This document shows positions 25,830 through 36,653 of a DNA stretch of 64,000 nucleotides, piece after piece. Under the pieces are notes generated by a model. It was not told the origin of the DNA and did not search any database. It saw only the letters and a program-made list of their open reading frames with translations. The position numbers and the translations under genes were made by a program. The DNA lies in NCBI GenBank assembly GCA_030180135.1, contig CM058240.1, forward strand, positions 70,923,581-70,987,580. The letters are read 5' to 3'. Numbering within the stretch: position 1 is the stretch's first letter; every line of letters starts with the position of its first letter. Source of the stretch: Orychophragmus violaceus. Taxonomy: Eukaryota; Streptophyta; Magnoliopsida; Brassicales; Brassicaceae.

Positions 25830-28800
25830 AAAAATGTTTTGTTTAGGATTCTCATAGGACATTTTAGAAGATCAAAGTTTCTCTCTTGTCTGTTAGTAGG
25901 GTTACTTAGGGGTGTTTAAAGTGAACATAAACTTGTATAACATGCTTCTCATTCTACCTTTAAGAGCATGCAAAAACTAACTTATAGTTGTCTTACCTCA
26001 CCCAATTTCTCCAATCCATGACACATATGTTTCAAAAAGTTTTGGTAAAAATGTTTTGTTTAGGATTCTCATAGGACATTTTAGAAAATCAAAGTTTCTT
26101 TCTTGTCTGTTAATAGGGTTATTTAGGGGGGTGTTTAAAGTGAACAAAAACTTGTATAACATGCTTCTCATTCTACCTTTAAGAGCATGCAAAAACTAAC
26201 TTATAGTTATCTTACCTCACCTAATTTCTCCAATCCATGATACATATGTTTCAAGAAGTTTTGGTAAAAAAGTTTTGTTTAGGATTCTCATAGGACATTT
26301 TAGAAGATCAAAGTTTCTTTCTTGTCTGTTAGTAGGGTTACTTAGGGGTGTTTAAAGTGAACATAAACTTGTATAACATGCTTCTCATTCTACCTTTAAG
26401 AGCATGCAAAAACTAACTTATAGTTGTCTTACCTCACCTAATTTCTCTAATCCATGACACATATGTTTCAAGAAGTTTTGGTAAAAATGTTTTGTTTAGG
26501 ATTCTCATAGGACATTTTAGAAGATCAAAGTTTCTCTCTTGTCTGTTAGTAGGGTTACTTAGGGGTGTTTAAAGTGAACATAAACTTGTATAACATGCTT
26601 CTCATTCTACCTTTAAGAGCATGCAAAAACTAACTTATAGTTGTCTTACCTCACCCAATTTCTCCAATCCATGACACATATGTTTCAAAAAGTTTTGGTA
26701 AAAATGTTTTGTTTAGGATTCTCATAGGACATTTTAGAAAATCAAAGTTTCTTTCTTGTCTGTTAATAGGGTTATTTAGGGGGGTGTTTAAAGTGAACAA
26801 AAACTTGTATAACATGCTTCTCATTCTACCTTTAAGAGCATGCAAAAACTAACTTATAGTTGTCTTACCTCACCTAATTTCTCTAATCCATGACACATAT
26901 GTTTCAAGAAGTTTTGGTAAAAATGTTTTGTTTAGGATTCTCATAGGACATTTTAGAAGATCAAAGTTTCTCTCTTGTCTGTTAGTAGGGTTACTTAGGG
27001 GTGTTTAAAGTGAACATAAACTTGTATAACATGCTTCTCATTCTACCTTTAAGAGCATGCAAAAACTAACTTATAGTTGTCTTACCTCACCTAATTTCTC
27101 TAATCCATGACACATATGTTTCAAGAAGTTTTGGTAAAAATGTTTTGTTTAGGATTCTCATAGGACATTTTAGAAGATCAAAGTTTCTCTCTTGTCTGTT
27201 AGTAGGGTTACTTAGGGGTGTTTAAAGTAAACATAAACTTGTATAACATGCTTCTCATTCTACCTTTAAGAGCATGCAAAAACTAACTTATAGTTGTCTT
27301 ACCTCACCCAATTTCTCCAATCCATGACACATATGTTTCAAAAAGTTTTGGTAAAAATGTTTTGTTTAGGATTCTCATAGGACATTTTAGAAAATCAAAG
27401 TTTCTTTCTTGTCTGTTAATAGGGTTATTTAGGGGGGTGTTTAAAGTGAACAAAAACTTGTATAACATGCTTCTCATTCTACCTTTAAGAGCATGCAAAA
27501 ACTAACTTATAGTTGTCTTACCTCACCTAATTTCTCTAATCCATGACACATATGTTTCAAGAAGTTTTGGTAAAAATGTTTTGTTTAGGATTCTCATAGG
27601 ACATTTTAGAAGATCAATGTTTCTCTCTTGTCTGTTAGTAGGGTTACTTAGGGGTGTTTAAAGTGAACATAAACTTGTATAACATGCTTCTCATTCTACC
27701 TTTAAGAGCATGCAAAAACTAACTTATAGTTGTCTTACCTCACCCAATTTCTCCAATCCATGACACATATGTTTCAAAAAGTTTTGGTAAAAATGTTTTG
27801 TTTAGGATTCTCATAGGACATTTTAGAAAATCAAAGTTTCTTTCTTGTCTGTTAATAGGGTTATTTAGGGGGGTGTTTAAAGTGAACAAAAACTTGTATA
27901 ACATGCTTCTCATTCTACCTTTAAGAGCATGCAAAAACTAACTTATAGTTGTCTTACCTCACCCAATTTCTCCAATCCATGACACATATGTTTCAAAAAG
28001 TTTTGGTAAAAATGTTTTGTTTAGGATTCTCATAGGACATTTTAGAAAATCAAAGTTTCTTTCTTGTCTGTTAGTAGGGTTACTTAGGGGTGTTTAAAGT
28101 GAACATAAACTTGTATAACATGCTTCTCAATCTACCTTTAAGAGCATGCAAAAACTAACTTATAGTTGTCTTACCTCACCCAATTTCTCCAATCCATGAC
28201 ACATATGTTTCAAAAAGTTTTGGTAAAAATGTTTTGTTTAGGATTCTCATAGGACATTTTAGAAAATCAAAGTTTCTTTCTTGTCTGTTAATAGGGTTAT
28301 TTAGGGGGGTGTTTAAAGTGAACAAAAACTTGTATAACATGCTTCTCATTCTACCTTTAAGAGCATGCAAAAACTAACTTATAGTTGTCTTACCTCACCT
28401 AATTTCTCTAATCCATGACACATATGTTTCAAGAAGTTTTGGTAAAAATGTTTTGTTTAGGATTCTCATAGGACATTTTAGAAGATCAATGTTTCTCTCT
28501 TGTCTGTTAGTAGGGTTACTTAGGGGTGTTTAAAGTGAACATAAACTTGTATAACATGCTTCTCATTCTACCTTTAAGAGCATGCAAAAACTAACTTATA
28601 GTTGTCTTACCTCACCCAATTTCTCCAATCCATGACACATATGTTTCAAAAAGTTTTGGTAAAAATGTTTTGTTTAGGATTCTCATAGGACATTTTAGAA
28701 AATCAAAGTTTCTTTCTTGTCTGTTAATAGGGTTATTTAGGGGGGTGTTTAAAGTGAACAAAAACTTGTATAACATGCTTCTCATTCTACCTTTAAGAGC

Positions 28801-30401
28801 ATGCAAAAACTAACTTATAGTTGTCTTACCTCACCCAATTTCTCCAATCCATGACACATATGTTTCAAAAAGTTTTGGTAAAAATGTTTTGTTTAGGATT
28901 CTCATAGGACATTTTAGAAAATCAAAGTTTCTTTCTTGTCTGTTAGTAGGGTTACTTAGGGGTGTTTAAAGTGAACATAAACTTGTATAACATGCTTCTC
29001 AATCTACCTTTAAGAGCATGCAAAAACTAACTTATAGTTATCTTACCTCACCTAATTTCTCCAATCCATGATACATATGTTTCAAGAAGTTTTGGTAACA
29101 AAAGTTTTGTTTAGGATTCTCATAGGACATTTTAGAAGATCAAAGTTTCTTTCTTGTCTGTTAGTAGGGTTACTTAGGGGTGTTTAAAGTGAACATAAAC
29201 TTGTATAACATGCTTCTCAATCTACCTTTAAGAGCATGCAAAAACTAACTTATAGTTATCTTACCTCACCTAATTTCTCCAATCCATGATACATATGTTT
29301 CTAGAAGTTTTGGTAACAAAAGTTTTGTTTAGGATTCTCATAGGACATTTTAGAAGATCAAAGTTTCTCTCTTGTCTGTTAGTAGGGTTACTTAGGGGTG
29401 TTTAAAGTGAACATAAACTTGTATAACATGCTTCTCATTCTACCTTTAAGAGCATGCAAAAACTAACTTATAGTTGTCTTACCTCACCTAATTTCTCTAA
29501 TCCATGACACATATGTTTCAAGAAGTTTTGGTAAAAATGTTTTGTTTAGGATTCTCATAGGACATTTTAGAAGATCAAAGTTTCTTTCTTGTCTGTTAGT
29601 AGTGTTACTTAGGGGTGTTTAAAAGAACATAAACTTGTATAACATTCTTGTCATTCTTCCTTTAAGAGCATACAAAAACCATCTTATAGTTGTCTTACCT
29701 CACCTAATTTCTCCAGTCCATGACACATATGTTTCAAGAAATTTTGGTAAAAATGTTTTGTTTAGGATTCTCATAGGACATTTTAGAAGATCAAAGTTTC
29801 TTTCTTGTCTGTTAATAGGGTTATTTAGGGGGGTGTTTAAAGTGAACAAAAACTTGTATAACATGCTTCTCATTCTACCTTTAAGAGCATGCAAAAACTA
29901 ACTTATAGTTGTCTTACCTCACCTAATTTCTCTAATCCATGACACATATGTTTCAAGAAGTTTTGGTAAAAAAGTTTTGTTTAGGATTCTCATAGGACAT
30001 TTTAGAAGATCAAAGTTTCTTTCTTGTCTGTTAGGAGGGTTACTTAGGGGTGTTTAAAGTGAACATAAACTTGTATAACATGCTTCTCATTCTACCTTTA
30101 AGAGCATGCAAAAACTAACTTATAGTTGTCTTACCTCACCTAATTTCTCTAATCCATGACACATATGTTTCAAGAAGTTTTGGTAAAAATGTTTTGTTTA
30201 TGATTCTCATAGGACATTTTAGAAGATCAAAGTTTCTTTCTTGTCTGTTAGTAGTGTTACTTAGGGGTGTTTAAAAGAACATAAACTTGTATAACATTCT
30301 TGTCATTCTTCCTTTTAAGAGCATACAAAAACTATCTTATAGTTGTCTTACCTCACCTAATTTCTCCAATCCATGACACATATGTTTCAAGAAATTTTGG
30401 T
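25830..30401 (+). repeat. 21-monomer higher-order block, copy 1 (4572 bp)
   Basis: At least eight landmarks recur exactly 4572 bp downstream (25998/30570, 26651/31223, 27304/31876, 27740/32312, 28176/32748, 28612/33184, 29635/34207, 30300/34872), even where local spacing is irregular (653, 653, 436, 436, 436). 4572 is 21 monomers. I saw only two mismatches in the stretches compared (near 29078 and 29690), so the copies are extremely similar. Inside the block, 2-monomer (436 bp) and 3-monomer (653 bp) sub-repeats are visible. Edges are accurate to roughly one monomer. Confidence 0.92.
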
Positions 30402-33400
30402 AAAAATGTTTTGTTTAGGATTCTCATAGGACATTTTAGAAGATCAAAGTTTCTCTCTTGTCTGTTAGTAGGGTTACTTAGGGGTGTTTAAAGTGAACAT
30501 ATACTTGTATAACATGCTTCTCATTCTACCTTTAAGAGCATGCAAAAACTAACTTATAGTTGTCTTACCTCACCCAATTTCTCCAATCCATGACACATAT
30601 GTTTCAAAAAGTTTTGGTAAAAATGTTTTGTTTAGGATTCTCATAGGACATTTTAGAAAATCAAAGTTTCTTTCTTGTCTGTTAATAGGGTTATTTAGGG
30701 GGGTGTTTAAAGTGAACAAAAACTTGTATAACATGCTTCTCATTCTACCTTTAAGAGCATGCAAAAACTAACTTATAGTTATCTTACCTCACCTAATTTC
30801 TCCAATCCATGATACATATGTTTCAAGAAGTTTTGGTAAAAAAGTTTTGTTTAGGATTCTCATAGGACATTTTAGAAGATCAAAGTTTCTTTCTTGTCTG
30901 TTAGTAGGGTTACTTAGGGGTGTTTAAAGTGAACATAAACTTGTATAACATGCTTCTCATTCTACCTTTAAGAGCATGCAAAAACTAACTTATAGTTGTC
31001 TTACCTCACCTAATTTCTCTAATCCATGACACATATGTTTCAAGAAGTTTTGGTAAAAATGTTTTGTTTAGGATTCTCATAGGACATTTTAGAAGATCAA
31101 AGTTTCTCTCTTGTCTGTTAGTAGGGTTACTTAGGGGTGTTTAAAGTGAACATAAACTTGTATAACATGCTTCTCATTCTACCTTTAAGAGCATGCAAAA
31201 ACTAACTTATAGTTGTCTTACCTCACCCAATTTCTCCAATCCATGACACATATGTTTCAAAAAGTTTTGGTAAAAATGTTTTGTTTAGGATTCTCATAGG
31301 ACATTTTAGAAAATCAAAGTTTCTTTCTTGTCTGTTAATAGGGTTATTTAGGGGGGTGTTTAAAGTGAACAAAAACTTGTATAACATGCTTCTCATTCTA
31401 CCTTTAAGAGCATGCAAAAACTAACTTATAGTTGTCTTACCTCACCTAATTTCTCTAATCCATGACACATATGTTTCAAGAAGTTTTGGTAAAAATGTTT
31501 TGTTTAGGATTCTCATAGGACATTTTAGAAGATCAAAGTTTCTCTCTTGTCTGTTAGTAGGGTTACTTAGGGGTGTTTAAAGTGAACATAAACTTGTATA
31601 ACATGCTTCTCATTCTACCTTTAAGAGCATGCAAAAACTAACTTATAGTTGTCTTACCTCACCTAATTTCTCTAATCCATGACACATATGTTTCAAGAAG
31701 TTTTGGTAAAAATGTTTTGTTTAGGATTCTCATAGGACATTTTAGAAGATCAAAGTTTCTCTCTTGTCTGTTAGTAGGGTTACTTAGGGGTGTTTAAAGT
31801 AAACATAAACTTGTATAACATGCTTCTCATTCTACCTTTAAGAGCATGCAAAAACTAACTTATAGTTGTCTTACCTCACCCAATTTCTCCAATCCATGAC
31901 ACATATGTTTCAAAAAGTTTTGGTAAAAATGTTTTGTTTAGGATTCTCATAGGACATTTTAGAAAATCAAAGTTTCTTTCTTGTCTGTTAATAGGGTTAT
32001 TTAGGGGGGTGTTTAAAGTGAACAAAAACTTGTATAACATGCTTCTCATTCTACCTTTAAGAGCATGCAAAAACTAACTTATAGTTGTCTTACCTCACCT
32101 AATTTCTCTAATCCATGACACATATGTTTCAAGAAGTTTTGGTAAAAATGTTTTGTTTAGGATTCTCATAGGACATTTTAGAAGATCAATGTTTCTCTCT
32201 TGTCTGTTAGTAGGGTTACTTAGGGGTGTTTAAAGTGAACATAAACTTGTATAACATGCTTCTCATTCTACCTTTAAGAGCATGCAAAAACTAACTTATA
32301 GTTGTCTTACCTCACCCAATTTCTCCAATCCATGACACATATGTTTCAAAAAGTTTTGGTAAAAATGTTTTGTTTAGGATTCTCATAGGACATTTTAGAA
32401 AATCAAAGTTTCTTTCTTGTCTGTTAATAGGGTTATTTAGGGGGGTGTTTAAAGTGAACAAAAACTTGTATAACATGCTTCTCATTCTACCTTTAAGAGC
32501 ATGCAAAAACTAACTTATAGTTGTCTTACCTCACCCAATTTCTCCAATCCATGACACATATGTTTCAAAAAGTTTTGGTAAAAATGTTTTGTTTAGGATT
32601 CTCATAGGACATTTTAGAAAATCAAAGTTTCTTTCTTGTCTGTTAGTAGGGTTACTTAGGGGTGTTTAAAGTGAACATAAACTTGTATAACATGCTTCTC
32701 AATCTACCTTTAAGAGCATGCAAAAACTAACTTATAGTTGTCTTACCTCACCCAATTTCTCCAATCCATGACACATATGTTTCAAAAAGTTTTGGTAAAA
32801 ATGTTTTGTTTAGGATTCTCATAGGACATTTTAGAAAATCAAAGTTTCTTTCTTGTCTGTTAATAGGGTTATTTAGGGGGGTGTTTAAAGTGAACAAAAA
32901 CTTGTATAACATGCTTCTCATTCTACCTTTAAGAGCATGCAAAAACTAACTTATAGTTGTCTTACCTCACCTAATTTCTCTAATCCATGACACATATGTT
33001 TCAAGAAGTTTTGGTAAAAATGTTTTGTTTAGGATTCTCATAGGACATTTTAGAAGATCAATGTTTCTCTCTTGTCTGTTAGTAGGGTTACTTAGGGGTG
33101 TTTAAAGTGAACATAAACTTGTATAACATGCTTCTCATTCTACCTTTAAGAGCATGCAAAAACTAACTTATAGTTGTCTTACCTCACCCAATTTCTCCAA
33201 TCCATGACACATATGTTTCAAAAAGTTTTGGTAAAAATGTTTTGTTTAGGATTCTCATAGGACATTTTAGAAAATCAAAGTTTCTTTCTTGTCTGTTAAT
33301 AGGGTTATTTAGGGGGGTGTTTAAAGTGAACAAAAACTTGTATAACATGCTTCTCATTCTACCTTTAAGAGCATGCAAAAACTAACTTATAGTTGTCTTA

Positions 33401-34973
33401 CCTCACCCAATTTCTCCAATCCATGACACATATGTTTCAAAAAGTTTTGGTAAAAATGTTTTGTTTAGGATTCTCATAGGACATTTTAGAAAATCAAAGT
33501 TTCTTTCTTGTCTGTTAGTAGGGTTACTTAGGGGTGTTTAAAGTGAACATAAACTTGTATAACATGCTTCTCAATCTACCTTTAAGAGCATGCAAAAACT
33601 AACTTATAGTTATCTTACCTCACCTAATTTCTCCAATCCATAATACATATGTTTCAAGAAGTTTTGGTAACAAAAGTTTTGTTTAGGATTCTCATAGGAC
33701 ATTTTAGAAGATCAAAGTTTCTTTCTTGTCTGTTAGTAGGGTTACTTAGGGGTGTTTAAAGTGAACATAAACTTGTATAACATGCTTCTCAATCTACCTT
33801 TAAGAGCATGCAAAAACTAACTTATAGTTATCTTACCTCACCTAATTTCTCCAATCCATGATACATATGTTTCTAGAAGTTTTGGTAACAAAAGTTTTGT
33901 TTAGGATTCTCATAGGACATTTTAGAAGATCAAAGTTTCTCTCTTGTCTGTTAGTAGGGTTACTTAGGGGTGTTTAAAGTGAACATAAACTTGTATAACA
34001 TGCTTCTCATTCTACCTTTAAGAGCATGCAAAAACTAACTTATAGTTGTCTTACCTCACCTAATTTCTCTAATCCATGACACATATGTTTCAAGAAGTTT
34101 TGGTAAAAATGTTTTGTTTAGGATTCTCATAGGACATTTTAGAAGATCAAAGTTTCTTTCTTGTCTGTTAGTAGTGTTACTTAGGGGTGTTTAAAAGAAC
34201 ATAAACTTGTATAACATTCTTGTCATTCTTCCTTTAAGAGCATACAAAAACTATCTTATAGTTGTCTTACCTCACCTAATTTCTCCAGTCCATGACACAT
34301 ATGTTTCAAGAAATTTTGGTAAAAATGTTTTGTTTAGGATTCTCATAGGACATTTTAGAAGATCAAAGTTTCTTTCTTGTCTGTTAATAGGGTTATTTAG
34401 GGGGGTGTTTAAAGTGAACAAAAACTTGTATAACATGCTTCTCATTCTACCTTTAAGAGCATGCAAAAACTAACTTATAGTTGTCTTACCTCACCTAATT
34501 TCTCTAATCCATGACACATATGTTTCAAGAAGTTTTGGTAAAAAAGTTTTGTTTAGGATTCTCATAGGACATTTTAGAAGATCAAAGTTTCTTTCTTGTC
34601 TGTTAGGAGGGTTACTTAGGGGTGTTTAAAGTGAACATAAACTTGTATAACATGCTTCTCATTCTACCTTTAAGAGCATGCAAAAACTAACTTATAGTTG
34701 TCTTACCTCACCTAATTTCTCTAATCCATGACACATATGTTTCAAGAAGTTTTGGTAAAAATGTTTTGTTTATGATTCTCATAGGACATTTTAGAAGATC
34801 AAAGTTTCTTTCTTGTCTGTTAGTAGTGTTACTTAGGGGTGTTTAAAAGAACATAAACTTGTATAACATTCTTGTCATTCTTCCTTTTAAGAGCATACAA
34901 AAACTATCTTATAGTTGTCTTACCTCACCTAATTTCTCCAATCCATGACACATATGTTTCAAGAAATTTTGGT
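30402..34973 (+). repeat. 21-monomer higher-order block, copy 2 (4572 bp)
   Basis: Tandem second copy of 25830-30401. The match can be followed to about 35140, where the sequence switches to a different monomer type shortly before element F. Differences from copy 1 include ATAATACA for ATGATACA near 33650. Confidence 0.92.
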
Positions 34974-35256
34974 AAAAATGTTTTGTTTAGGATTCTCATA
35001 GGACATTTTAGAAGATCAAAGTTTCTCTCTTGTCTGTTAGTAGGGTTACTTAGGGGTGTTTAAAGTGAACATATACTTGTATAACATGCTTCTCATTCTA
35101 CCTTTAAGAGCATGCAAAAACTAACTTATAGTTGTCTTACCTCACCTAATTTCTCTAATCCATGACACATATGTTTCAAGAAGTTTTGGTAAAAATGTTT
35201 TGTTTAGGATTCCCATAGGACATTTTAGAAGATCAAAGTTTCTTTCTTGTTTGTTA

Positions 35257-35261
35257 GTAGT
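35257..35261 (+). repeat. Target-site duplication of F, left copy
   Basis: GTAGT, in the satellite sequence TTAGTAGT, directly precedes the 5' LTR and is repeated after the 3' LTR at 40383-40387. Confidence 0.92.
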
Positions 35262-35512
35262 TGATGTGATCCTGCCCAGCACTAAAAACATGGACCTTGA
35301 ACCTGAGCTTGAACCTGATGGAGCTAAAGACATGGAGCATGAACCTGATGGAAATAAGCTTGAAGAAGAGGACCAGCTTGGAGTTGAGGAGCAGCTTGAA
35401 CCAGAGGATGCGTTTAGAGCGGAGAAAGAGTATACTAATGATGTTATCTTAACCTCACTGGTTTTGATATATGATCATCAAATGGGCATGTGTCTCATTT
35501 GTACTCTTTTTC

Positions 35513-35551
35513 CCTTGTCAAGTTTTGTCCCACTGGGTTTTCTTGACAAGG
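35513..35551 (+). other. Conserved hairpin in 5' LTR of F
   Basis: CCTTGTCAAG pairs perfectly with CTTGACAAGG around a TTTTGTCCCACTGGGTTTT loop, preceded by CTCTTTTT and followed by TTTTTAATGAGG. Loop and flanks match the copia elements here while the stem differs. Confidence 0.7.
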
Positions 35552-35838
35552 TTTTTAATGAGGCAAATGATTCACATTCAAATCACCCATTTGTTGATCC
35601 AGACCATGGCATAGCATCCGGAATTCGACCCAATGGAGGAGATATCAAGTCCAGCCTATTTTATGCCCATTACAAGTCCAAGAAGAGCCCAAAACAAGCT
35701 GATAATTTCCAGCCCAAGAAGAGTTACGAAAATGGAGTCTGAAGGGTCATTTTTCAGATTCAAATAAGTGTTTAATTCTGGTCTTGTGTTATTTCCTAGG
35801 TGTGTTAATTGCTTCTCATGCAGCCTTGTTGCATTTTC

Positions 35839-35846
35839 TATTTAAA
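35839..35846 (+). promoter_or_regulatory. TATA-like box in 5' LTR of F
   Basis: TATTTAAA about 300 bp before the LTR end; the likely core promoter of F. Weak evidence from sequence alone. Confidence 0.4.
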
Positions 35847-36146
35847 ACTCTTTGTAGCCATTTCTGAACTTTTATCAAACTTCTTTTTATCAAAACTTTT
35901 CGAGATTGTTTGATCTGAATGGTGTGTAATATCCATTCATCTTTGATTCTTCTTTTGGTGATTCCTCTCCTAGAAGATCAGAGTTCGAAAGTCTTGAAGT
36001 GATTCCGCAGCTTCAGGAAGTTTCTTTCAATCCACTGTTTCTATTCCTTTCAATCTGTCCATCCCATTTGATTATCACCCCTCAAACAACCAGACTCACA
36101 AAGTGCATCAAAGGGCAGAGATCTTCTCCATTAAGATCGTATCATG

Positions 36147-36159
36147 TGGTATCAGAGCC
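36147..36159 (+). other. Primer-binding site of F (tRNA-iMet type)
   Basis: TGGTATCAGAGCC, two bases after the LTR end, is complementary to the 3' end of plant initiator tRNA-Met and primes minus-strand synthesis. Confidence 0.9.
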
Positions 36160-36653
36160 ACTTTGTGAAAGGTTGTGTCTTTTCATCTCTTTACTGATCT
36201 GAATCGTTTGTTTATTTCTGATTTGTTAGTTCTAGGGTTTGTTCTTGTTAAATTCGAATCTGAACCTGTTAGAACTAAGATTTACTTGCAGATCATTAAG
36301 GAATTGTTCTGAATTTCGAAATTGACTCTTGGGTTTCTGATTTGATCAATTAGGGTTCATAGTTTTCTGCTTCCTGCAGTTTACCCTGTTTCAGATTGTT
36401 GTTGTCTGTTTAATGATTGCTGAGAGTTTAAATTCGAAATCTAATACCCAGAAAGTATCATTTGTTGTTAAACTCATTTTGTGCAAGAAAACTACTCAAT
36501 TGGTATCAAATTTCGTGGCTGAACTTGTTCTTGTGTCTTTTAGAGTTTCCTGCAACAGATTTGCTTTGATCTCATTGTTTCTGTAAAACTGATTTGTTTC
36601 CTTGTGTCAAAGAACTCCTTACTTGTTCTGTGATTTCTTTGTGGATAGGAAAC
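36160..36653 (+). other. Untranslated leader of F
   Basis: About 490 bp between the primer-binding site and the chosen start codon. It is AT-rich with stops in all frames. No gag-like coding or zinc knuckle is seen. The ORF is open from an upstream ATG at 36594, but those 20 residues look unlike the rest. Confidence 0.6.

Larger units (their letters stand above)
4168..35261 (+). repeat. 217-bp satellite array, about 143 direct monomers
   Basis: The monomer recurs head to tail with starts such as 4168, 4385 and 4603 (217-218 bp); array length divided by 217 gives about 143 copies, all in one orientation. It is AT-rich. Landmarks in order are: TAGTAGGGTTACTTAGGGG (telomere-like), TAACATGCTTCTC, AGAGCATGCAAAAAC, CTTACCTCACCTAATTTC, ACATATGTTTCAAGAAG and CATAGGACATTTTAGAAG. 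Monomers differ at a limited set of diagnostic sites (for example TGACACA/TGATACA, AACAAAAG/AAAAAAG, TTTAGG/TTTCGG), and combinations of these define higher-order blocks. I do not recognise it as a named satellite. Short ORFs of 64 and 88 codons recur only because the monomer recurs. The array is bounded by retroelement G on the left and F on the right, both inserted into satellite sequence. Confidence 0.97.
35262..36144 (+). repeat. 5' LTR of F (883 bp)
   Basis: Identical by eye to 39500-40382 except one base. It begins TGATGTGATCC and ends GATCGTATCA. TATA-like TATTTAAA is at 35839-35846. A paired CCTTGTCAAG / CTTGACAAGG hairpin is at 35513-35551. The LTR is partly coding-competent: the ORF of the internal region continues through the start of the 3' copy. 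Confidence 0.95.

Noticed and set aside
5074..34473. Recurrent 88-codon and 64-codon ORFs in the satellite
   Set aside because: They recur only because monomers recur, in both orientations, show no domain, and are lost or gained by single-base monomer variants. They are not genes.
25830..34973. 4572-bp duplication as an assembly artefact
   Set aside because: Not fully excluded, but at least two internal differences and different right-hand flanks argue for a real duplication; long reads would settle it.
4168..35261. CRISPR-like array
   Set aside because: Repeats are contiguous 217-bp direct monomers without unique spacers, in a plant retroelement context.
4168..35261. Claim that the array is the functional centromere
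   Set aside because: Period and arrangement are compatible with it, but no CENH3 or cytological evidence can be read from sequence, and I do not recognise the monomer as a known centromere satellite.
35200..35742. 180-codon ORF joining satellite and the 5' LTR of F
   Set aside because: It starts in satellite and is open only because the LTR frame is open; it is the LTR copy of the end of the F ORF, not a separate gene.
36147..36159. tRNA gene
   Set aside because: TGGTATCAGAGCC here and at the other LTR ends is a primer-binding site complementary to tRNA-iMet; no cloverleaf surrounds it.
36594..36653. Upstream ATG as start of the F ORF
   Set aside because: The 20 extra residues are hydrophobic and unlike the following acidic start; the ATG at 36654 is kept, though the upstream one cannot be excluded.
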